Shown here piece by piece: positions 1 through 4,501 of a stretch of 5,568 nucleotides of DNA (position 1 is its first letter; every line of letters starts with the position of its first letter). The stretch comes from an uncultured bacterium (GTDB lineage: Bacteria; Bacillota; Clostridia; Lachnospirales; Lachnospiraceae), in assembly GCA_947086625.1 (NCBI GenBank), contig CAMTZV010000133.1, positions 1-5,568 of the forward strand. Reading direction: 5' to 3'. The position numbers and the translations under genes were made by a program. The notes beneath the pieces were generated by a model. The model was not told the origin of the DNA and searched no databases. It saw only the letters and a program-made list of their open reading frames with translations.

Positions 1-383
1 AGGCCCTTTACATAGGAAGCGCTGATGCTGTTCCCAACATAATAGATCTCCGGAGTTTTCCGCTGCTCCTTCGTGATATTATTATAGAAGCCATGGCGCA
101 AAAACTCGATCGCTGCGCGCGCCCCCAGATAGGAGCCGCCGATACCGATCACAACAAGCACCTCCGAATCTGACTGGATCTTCGCTGCCGCCTTTTTGAT
201 GCGCGCAAACTCTTCCTTATCATAGTCAACCGGAAGGTCAATCCATCCCAGAAAGTCGTTTCCGGCGCCGTTTTTCGCAACCAGCGTCTCTCTCGCAGCC
301 TCCGCAAGCCCTTTCATATAGGAAACCTCTTCCTCGCTGATGAAAGGGGCCGCTTTTGAATAATCAAACGTTACCTTGCTCAT
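1..383 (-). CDS. pgi: Glucose-6-phosphate isomerase, N-terminal part (cut by window edge)
   Basis: This gene encodes the cytoplasmic glycolytic enzyme that interconverts glucose 6-phosphate and fructose 6-phosphate. Only 127 codons plus two bases are visible; the rest of a protein usually near 450 residues lies left of position 1. The translation begins [16 protein letters not shown] and carries the glycine-rich [12 protein letters not shown] motif at residues 79-90, followed by FLRHGFYNN and YYVGNSIS near residues 95-121. These are hallmarks of the first sugar-isomerase (SIS) domain in bacterial Pgi. Two in-frame ATGs lie at 389 and 383. I chose 383 because the GGAGG at 393-397 is 9 nt from it but only 3 nt from the ATG at 389. 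The 113-residue membrane protein gene ends 75 bp upstream on the same strand, so read-through is possible. I found no convincing promoter in the gap. Confidence 0.95.
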   Translation of the reverse strand, partial: MSKVTFDYSKAAPFISEEEVSYMKGLAEAARETLVAKNGAGNDFLGWIDLPVDYDKEEFARIKKAAAKIQSDSEVLVVIGIGGSYLGARAAIEFLRHGFYNNITKEQRKTPEIYYVGNSISASYVKG

Positions 384-392
384 GTTCATTTT

Positions 393-400
393 CCTCCTTT
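393..400 (-). promoter_or_regulatory. Ribosome binding site of pgi
   Basis: On the minus strand this reads AAAGGAGG, close to a perfect Shine-Dalgarno sequence. It decides between two in-frame ATGs: spacing is 9 nt to the start at 383 and 3 nt to the one at 389, which favours 383. Confidence 0.8.
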
Positions 401-424
401 ATTTTGTATACGAAATACCTAACA

Positions 425-460
425 AAATCTTAGCAAAAAGAACCTGTCTTTGCAAGATTT
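425..460 (-). terminator. Weak stem-loop between the membrane protein gene and pgi
   Basis: Arms at 425-437 and 449-460 pair over 12 bp with one bulged base and an 11-nt loop. The stem overlaps the stop codon of the upstream gene (459-461). Read on the minus strand, the second arm is T-rich and is followed by TGTTAGG. The stem is AT-rich and has no clean U-run after it, so it may be a leaky terminator, a processing site or nothing. If it acts as a terminator, pgi would need its own promoter in the roughly 40 bp that follow, and none stands out there. Confidence 0.3.
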
Positions 461-800
461 ATGGAAATATTTCCGAAAGTACCGCGTCAAAAAGCTGCGC
501 GTCCCTGATCTTCTTCTGCTGCTTTTGTACTTCGATGGCATCCCGCATATCCTGCTCCTGCTTCGAGACAAACTCGTCCTCATCCTCCGTAAATGCCTCC
601 TGCGGCTCCTCCTGCGTATCCTCTTCCGCAAATACCGCCTGCAAATACCCTGTCAGCTTTTCGCTAAAGTACGTCAGCTGGCGGTTGATCCTGCTCATCC
701 TGTTTAGCTGGAGCGCCGAAACTATAATGAGCAGTACCATTCCGGCCAGCATGAGCTTGTCCATATGCGCCGCAAGAAAATCTAACACCTGTGTTGCCAA
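459..800 (-). CDS. Small single-pass membrane protein with acidic coiled-coil tail, unknown function
   Basis: I do not recognise this 113-residue protein. It has one hydrophobic segment at about residues 15-32 (LMLAGMVLLIIVSALQL), followed by the basic stretch NRMSRINRQ. By the positive-inside rule this suggests a short outside N-terminus and a cytoplasmic tail. The tail has a predicted helix (36-58), a strongly acidic linker (59-78, rich in E and D), a Q/K/E-rich helix likely to form a coiled coil (79-100), and a hydrophobic end, LFDAVLSEIFP, that could be a docking motif. The start is TTG at 800, supported by AAGGAGG at 809-815 with 8-nt spacing; no better start is visible. The gene is transcribed away from murG and lies just upstream of pgi. 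Reading frame, start signal and membrane segment look real; a role as membrane anchor or scaffold is only inference. Confidence 0.8.
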   Translation of the reverse strand: MATQVLDFLAAHMDKLMLAGMVLLIIVSALQLNRMSRINRQLTYFSEKLTGYLQAVFAEEDTQEEPQEAFTEDEDEFVSKQEQDMRDAIEVQKQQKKIRDAQLFDAVLSEIFP

Positions 801-808
801 GATCGTTC

Positions 809-815
809 CCTCCTT
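809..815 (-). promoter_or_regulatory. Ribosome binding site that fixes the TTG start at 800
   Basis: The minus strand reads AAGGAGG, 8 nt upstream of TTG. The good match and spacing support the non-ATG start of the 113-residue membrane protein. Confidence 0.75.
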
Positions 816-834
816 CTTCAGATTTCTTCAGATT
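815..834 (-). repeat. Two tandem copies of a 10-bp repeat in a leader
   Basis: On the minus strand AATCTGAAGA occurs twice head to tail (825-834 and 815-824), exactly between the putative promoter and the ribosome binding site of the membrane protein gene. Two copies are too few to assign a role; it could be a regulator site, part of the leader structure or a slippage product. Confidence 0.7.
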
Positions 835-846
835 CTTCCTGCTATT

Positions 847-875
847 ATCATATAACCTCGTGCGACGCTTTTCCA
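847..875 (-). promoter_or_regulatory. Candidate promoter for the 113-residue membrane protein gene
   Basis: On the minus strand the -35 box would be TGGAAA (870-875) and the -10 box TATGAT (847-852), separated by 17 bp. The -10 is good (5 of 6 to consensus) and the -35 only moderate (4 of 6). The position, about 47 bp upstream of the TTG start, fits. Confidence 0.4.
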
Positions 876-944
876 GCTTTTTTCACCGCATATTTCCCCT
901 CGCTTCGACATACGCCGCTGCCGCTTTCTGCCTGCGAATCCCGC

Positions 945-972
945 TTGACTTTTTGTTTTGGTAGTATATGAT
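945..972 (+). promoter_or_regulatory. Sigma-A-type promoter of murG
   Basis: TTGACT at 945-950 and TATGAT at 967-972 are separated by 16 bp, and each matches the consensus in 5 of 6 positions. Transcription would begin near 979, leaving a leader of about 40 nt before the murG ATG at 1020. This is the best promoter in the window and suggests murG is transcribed as its own unit. Confidence 0.75.
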
Positions 973-1019
973 AGGTAATAGATGCATAAGATTAACGAAG
1001 GAAGGATTTTATTATTATC

Positions 1020-2099
1020 ATGAAAAAGATTTTACTCACCGGTGGCGGTACCGCCGGCCATGTAACGCCAAATATCGCCCTGCTGCCCCGTCTGAAAGAA
1101 GCGGGCTATGAGATTTCCTATGTAGGCTCCTACAAAGGCATTGAAAAGGAGCTGATCGAGGCAGAGCATATCCCCTATTATGGGATTTCCTCCGGGAAGC
1201 TGCGCCGCTACTTTGATCCGAAAAACTTTTCCGACCCCTTCAAGGTCATCAACGGGCTGAGACAGTCGATCGGTCTCATACATAAATTAAAGCCCGGCGT
1301 TATCTTTTCCAAGGGCGGCTTTGTGTCTGTCCCGGTACTTCTGGCGGCAAGACTGTGTCGCGTGCCCGCCATCATCCATGAATCCGACATCACGCCCGGG
1401 CTCGCAAACAAAATCGCGCTTCCCGGTGCCGTAAAAATATGCTGCAATTTCCCGGAAACGATGAAGTATCTTCCGGCAGAAAAGGCCGTCCTCACCGGCT
1501 CTCCGATCCGAAAGGAGCTTTTAAACGGAAATGCGTCTGCGGCACGCACGCTGTGCGGGTTTGACGAGAGCCGTCCGGTTCTGTTTATCGTCGGCGGAAG
1601 CAGCGGCTCCGTTGTTATCAATGACGCTGTGCGCGATGCGCTTCCCGCGCTGCTAAAAAAATTCCAGGTCATCCATATGTGCGGAAAGGAGCATCTCGAT
1701 CCGTCTCTGACAAACACCTGCGGCTATCGGCAGTTTGAATATATCGGAAAGGAGCTGCCCGACATTTTTGCACTGGCGGACATCGTCGTTTCCCGTGCAG
1801 GCGCAAACTCCATCTGCGAGCTGTTAGCTCTGCGCAAGCCAAATCTTCTGATCCCGCTGTCCGCCGGAGCGAGCCGCGGTGATCAGATCTTAAACGCTGC
1901 CTCCTTTGAAAAGCAGGGCTTTTCTATGGTTTTAAAGGAGGAGGACATGACCGCTGCGACACTTTCTGATGCGGTGAGCGCGCTCTATACAAACCGCAGC
2001 CGCTACACAGACGCCATGACGCACAGCGGCCAGATGGACTCCATCGAAATGATCATAAAGCTCATCGATGCGGTGGCAAAACCGGCACGCACACGCTGA
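1020..2099 (+). CDS. murG: MurG: UDP-GlcNAc--lipid I N-acetylglucosaminyltransferase
   Basis: MurG adds GlcNAc from UDP-GlcNAc to lipid I (undecaprenyl-PP-MurNAc-pentapeptide) at the inner face of the membrane, giving lipid II. The 359-residue product is the usual length and has the two-domain GT-B fold of family GT28. Visible motifs are the N-terminal loop GGGTAGHVTP (residues 8-17, with the conserved His14), SKGGF (97-101), HESD (120-123), the second glycine loop GGSSGS (192-197), SRAGANSICELLALRKP (258-274, with Glu267 in the UDP-GlcNAc site) and GDQILNA (287-293). The ATG at 1020 gives the canonical MKKILLTGGG start. The ribosome binding site GGAAGG (1000-1005) is 14 nt upstream, slightly far. 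No mraY, ftsW or mur gene is adjacent, so this is a stand-alone copy with its own promoter. It converges on the HIT gene with 24 bp between the stops. Confidence 0.95.
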   Translation: MKKILLTGGGTAGHVTPNIALLPRLKEAGYEISYVGSYKGIEKELIEAEHIPYYGISSGKLRRYFDPKNFSDPFKVINGLRQSIGLIHKLKPGVIFSKGGFVSVPVLLAARLCRVPAIIHESDITPGLANKIALPGAVKICCNFPETMKYLPAEKAVLTGSPIRKELLNGNASAARTLCGFDESRPVLFIVGGSSGSVVINDAVRDALPALLKKFQVIHMCGKEHLDPSLTNTCGYRQFEYIGKELPDIFALADIVVSRAGANSICELLALRKPNLLIPLSAGASRGDQILNAASFEKQGFSMVLKEEDMTAATLSDAVSALYTNRSRYTDAMTHSGQMDSIEMIIKLIDAVAKPARTR

Positions 2100-2123
2100 A
2101 TCTGCCTGTCAAAGCGCCTCCCG

Positions 2124-2537
2124 CTATTTTACCTCAAGCTTTTCCTTCAATGCATCCATCTCCTCGTCGGAAAAGGAATTTGCCTCCCAGAGGATCATCT
2201 CTTTTCCACCTTTATAGCGGGGGATGAGATGCATATGATAGTGAAACACGGTCTGTCCTGCTTCCGCCCCGTTATTTTGCAGGATATTAAATCCATCGCA
2301 GTTTAAAACCGTTGTCATATGGGTTGCCATGCGCTTTGCCAGCTTCATCGCTTCCCCGGCAAGCTCGCCCGGCAGCTCATAGATATCGGCGTAATGCTCC
2401 TTTGGCACGATCAGCGCGTGACCCTTTGCAGCCGGCCCAACGTCCAGCATCACTTTAAAATCTTCATCCTCAAACAGCGTGCGCGAAGGAATCTCCCCCG
2501 CCACGATCTTACAGAAAATACAGTTCTTGTCTCTCAT
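2124..2537 (-). CDS. HIT-family (histidine triad) nucleotide hydrolase/phosphoramidase
   Basis: A small cytoplasmic protein of the Hint/HinT type. Family members hydrolyse nucleoside phosphoramidates such as AMP-lysine, or cleave dinucleoside polyphosphates; the exact substrate cannot be read from sequence. The 137-residue length is typical. The signature triad HYHMHLIPR occupies residues 99-107, with His101 the expected nucleophile. GHALIVPK (39-46) and FNILQNNGAEAGQTV (83-97) are the other conserved blocks. Cys6 and Cys9 (CIFC), together with His48 and His99, would form the zinc site found in many members. AGGAGG at 2548-2553, 10 nt from the ATG, supports the start. The flavodoxin/SCP2 gene ends 59 bp upstream on the same strand with no terminator between, so the two are probably co-transcribed. 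Confidence 0.93.
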   Translation of the reverse strand: MRDKNCIFCKIVAGEIPSRTLFEDEDFKVMLDVGPAAKGHALIVPKEHYADIYELPGELAGEAMKLAKRMATHMTTVLNCDGFNILQNNGAEAGQTVFHYHMHLIPRYKGGKEMILWEANSFSDEEMDALKEKLEVK

Positions 2538-2596
2538 GCCTGTTCTCCCTCCTGATGCATTGATATATTTTTCTGTTTTAAGACCCTTTGCGGATC

Positions 2597-3601
2597 CTAC
2601 TCCTGTTCCGTGGTAAAGACGAACAGCTCGTCCAGCTGCCGAAGCGTCTTAAAGTTCCCCTTTGCCGACATCTCCCCGGTCATAAACGCCCGCTGGAAGG
2701 TCATTCGGCCCGCAATGATTGCCTCGAGCACCTCCGGCGTCACCTTCACATATACATCCGTGTGCTCCTGCTGTCCGTAGTGGCATACCAGCTCGCCGTC
2801 ATGAATCTGCAGACAAAGCGGCTTCTTTTTTCCTTCTATAATAAACAGATAGTTCACATCCAGATCTTTCATGCCCGAAAAATGGGATTCAAAATCAATG
2901 ACATACGCAAACCCGTCATCCGGTGTGTTCTTCTCCATCAGGCCGCGGAACTTCTCCGCAAGCTGCTCGATATCCTGCTTTTGCTGCTTGACATAGGAGT
3001 CGTCTGACACGTACTGGGAAAGCTGCTCGCTCTCCTGCGGCGTCAGCTCCATCTGCGGCGTCCGAAGGACCTTCTGCGTGACGGCCTGGCTGCTCGTAGG
3101 CAAACTCTTCATCTTCTGAGAAATCGTGCGATAGAGGCTCTCCGCTTTCTTTTCGATGATGAGCGAGTAATCCTGATTCATCTGGAAGCTCACCAGATCC
3201 TCTACATATCCGCATAGACCGCTGCACGGCAGCCCCCCAAGCGTCGCCCAGGCGCTCATCAGGCTTAACTCTGCCTCACGCTCGCCGTACGTCGTCGACA
3301 TCACAATTGGCTGCATATATGTCTGCGCAATCTTTTCCTTGTCACCGTAGAGCCAACAGGAATCGAGAAACTGCTGCATATAGCCGCCGATCCCCAGCCA
3401 TTCAACCGTCGTCGCCAAAATCACGCCGTCCGCGTCTTTGATCGTCTGCGGCAGCGTCGATATACTGCTCTTGTGCTCATAGATGTTATAGCGCTCCACG
3501 CTGACTCGCAGCTCTGTCAACACCTCTTCCATTTTATTCAGCACATAGATCGTCGGATCGTCGAGAACCCCTCTTCCTCCATAATAAATATTTACCTTCA
3601 T
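2597..3601 (-). CDS. Flavodoxin-fold (FMN reductase-like) and SCP2 sterol-carrier-like fusion protein
   Basis: The 334-residue product has two recognisable parts. Residues 1 to about 165 resemble NAD(P)H-dependent FMN reductases/flavodoxins: an initial beta strand (KVNIYYGG), the block DADGVILATTVEWLGIGGYMQQFLDS (56-81, corresponding to the family's SPVYW-type loop and following helix), and STTYGEREAELSLMSA (102-117). The usual GSPR-x-x-S/T phosphate loop near the N-terminus is replaced by GGRGVLDDPT, so FMN binding may be altered. A polar, probably helical linker follows (170-222). Residues about 225-334 look like an SCP2 lipid-binding domain, with VYVKVTPEVLEAIIAGRMTFQRAFMTGEMSAKGN as its core (283-316). 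Known SCP2 domains bind hydrophobic ligands in a tunnel, so an oxidoreductase acting on a lipid-like substrate is a reasonable inference. The start has AAGGAAAG 8 nt upstream and a promoter at 3667-3695. The HIT gene follows. Confidence 0.85.
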   Translation of the reverse strand: MKVNIYYGGRGVLDDPTIYVLNKMEEVLTELRVSVERYNIYEHKSSISTLPQTIKDADGVILATTVEWLGIGGYMQQFLDSCWLYGDKEKIAQTYMQPIVMSTTYGEREAELSLMSAWATLGGLPCSGLCGYVEDLVSFQMNQDYSLIIEKKAESLYRTISQKMKSLPTSSQAVTQKVLRTPQMELTPQESEQLSQYVSDDSYVKQQKQDIEQLAEKFRGLMEKNTPDDGFAYVIDFESHFSGMKDLDVNYLFIIEGKKKPLCLQIHDGELVCHYGQQEHTDVYVKVTPEVLEAIIAGRMTFQRAFMTGEMSAKGNFKTLRQLDELFVFTTEQE

Positions 3602-3655
3602 ACAATTTGCTTTCCTTTTTATGATTTGTAACAGCGGCGCGATGCACCGATCTTA

Positions 3656-3676
3656 TGTCTAAACATAGTATAGACA
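3656..3676. promoter_or_regulatory. Candidate operator: inverted repeat over the flavodoxin-SCP2 promoter
   Basis: TGTCTA (3656-3661) and TAGACA (3671-3676) form a perfect 6-bp inverted repeat with a 9-bp spacer. It covers the -10 box and the predicted transcription start. A second near-palindrome, TATGTCTAAACATA (3654-3667), overlaps it. Such dyads over a promoter commonly bind small repressors; which one is unknown, and no regulator gene lies next to it. Confidence 0.45.
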
Positions 3677-3695
3677 ATCTGCCGGCAAAACTCAA
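3667..3695 (-). promoter_or_regulatory. Sigma-A-type promoter of the flavodoxin-SCP2 and HIT genes
   Basis: On the minus strand, TTGAGT (3690-3695) is followed after 17 bp by TATACT (3667-3672). The -35 matches the consensus in 4 of 6 positions and the -10 in 5 of 6, at ideal spacing. Transcription would begin near 3660, leaving a leader of about 60 nt. Confidence 0.6.
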
Positions 3696-3741
3696 TGCCG
3701 ATTTTCTGCGAATGGCGAACGGCCAAACGTTGCTTTTCACA

Positions 3742-3798
3742 CCCGAGCCACGCAGGGCCCGCCCCAGCGAAGCGAGGGCGCTTACTGCGTACCCAGGG
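3742..3798. repeat. GC-rich nested-hairpin element in the intergenic region
   Basis: Three concentric arm pairs are spaced symmetrically: CCC (3742-3744) with GGG (3796-3798), ACGCAG (3750-3755) with CTGCGT (3785-3790), and CGCCC (3760-3764) with GGGCG (3776-3780). The internal loops are 5 and 4 nt on each side and the apical loop is 11 nt. There is no T-run on either strand, so it is not a standard terminator. It lies between the rhomboid stop (3847) and the promoter at 3667-3695. It may be a dispersed intergenic repeat or a structured 3' end for the rhomboid transcript; only one copy is visible here. Confidence 0.45.
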
Positions 3799-3846
3799 GG
3801 CATGCTATGGCTGCGGGAAAACAGTAACCGGCCGGACTGCTGCCGT

Positions 3847-4470
3847 CTACTCCCACTCTGCGACCGGGATCGTCACCTTTCTGCGGTATACGACCACCGC
3901 TGCAGCAAAGCCTGCCGCCGCACCGCCCAGATGCGCCCATGCATCCACGCCCTCGGTCGTAAAGCCGTAGCTGATATACAAGGCCACCGCCAGCAGCATC
4001 CGACGAATGGAGATCGACTCAAACTTTCCGCCATTTCGCAGCACGACCCACAGCAGCGCCCCGATGATCCCGTAGATCGCCCCCGAAGCGCCCGCCGCCA
4101 CCGCAAAATCGCCGCTCATCTCCATGACCGCCAATGAGGCCGCACTCCCGCCAAGCCCGGACAGAAGATAGATCAGCGCATATTTCCACTGGCATACGGC
4201 GCGCAGCAGCATGTCGCCGAGAAAATACTGCATAAACATGTTACTGATCAGATGCTCCGCTCCAAAATGCAAAAACATCGACGTAAACAACCGATACCAT
4301 TCACCTGCAAAGACATCCGGCGGAAACAGCGCGCCGTGTGCGTACATAAATCCCGCGTCCCTCGTATCTCCCAGCGCGCTCATGACAAGCCATACTGCGA
4401 CGTTGACCGCAATCAATGCCGTGTTCACATTCAACCACTTTTTTCTTTGCTCTGTTCTGCTCTCATTCAT
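3847..4470 (-). CDS. Rhomboid family intramembrane serine protease
   Basis: A polytopic membrane protease that cleaves transmembrane segments of other proteins within the bilayer. From the ATG at 4470 the product has 207 residues, starting MNESRTEQRKKWLNVNTALI. Family marks are WYRLFTSMFLHFGAEHLISN (58-77, with the H68-x4-H73-x3-N77 pattern), GASGAIYG (127-134, catalytic Ser129) and AWAHLGGAAAGF (178-189, catalytic His180). About six hydrophobic segments are visible, fitting the basic bacterial rhomboid core. The catalytic pair is intact. The start is uncertain: there is no clear ribosome binding site before 4470, and the frame stays open upstream to an ATG at 4515 and a TTG at 4530, which would add 15 or 20 residues and overlap the FHA gene. 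The FHA gene ends 31 bp before 4470, so co-transcription and possibly coupled translation are likely. The substrate is unknown. Confidence 0.9.
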   Translation of the reverse strand: MNESRTEQRKKWLNVNTALIAVNVAVWLVMSALGDTRDAGFMYAHGALFPPDVFAGEWYRLFTSMFLHFGAEHLISNMFMQYFLGDMLLRAVCQWKYALIYLLSGLGGSAASLAVMEMSGDFAVAAGASGAIYGIIGALLWVVLRNGGKFESISIRRMLLAVALYISYGFTTEGVDAWAHLGGAAAGFAAAVVVYRRKVTIPVAEWE

Positions 4471-4501
4471 AGGAAAACCATAGCACGGAAAGCATCGGCT
4501 G

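Noticed and set aside
376..855. Plus-strand frame of 159 residues antisense to the small membrane protein gene
   Set aside because: It is Ser/Cys-rich low-complexity sequence with no family resemblance; the minus-strand gene there has a ribosome binding site and sensible domains.
1208..1717. Long minus-strand frame inside murG
   Set aside because: It is antisense to a complete murG with all catalytic motifs, has no recognisable domain and is explained by codon bias on the other strand.
2113..2125. Possible terminator hairpin between the convergent murG and HIT genes
   Set aside because: The arms are only 4 bp (AGCG/CGCT) with a 5-nt loop and a short TTTT after it on the plus strand, too weak to call. 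I see no good terminator for either gene here.
3534..3803. Minus-strand frame of 89 residues over the start of the flavodoxin-SCP2 gene
   Set aside because: It runs through the promoter, the hairpin element and the start of a well-supported gene in another frame; no domain is visible.
3805..3846. Possible terminator after the rhomboid stop (CAGT/ACTG arms around CCGGCCGG, then TGTTTT on the minus strand)
   Set aside because: The central palindrome cannot fold with the outer arms in register, and the T-run is short.
3655..4137. Plus-strand frame of 160 residues across the intergenic region into the rhomboid gene
   Set aside because: It is rich in Arg, His, Pro and Cys, typical of antisense translation of GC-rich coding DNA, and overlaps the catalytic region of the rhomboid gene on the other strand.
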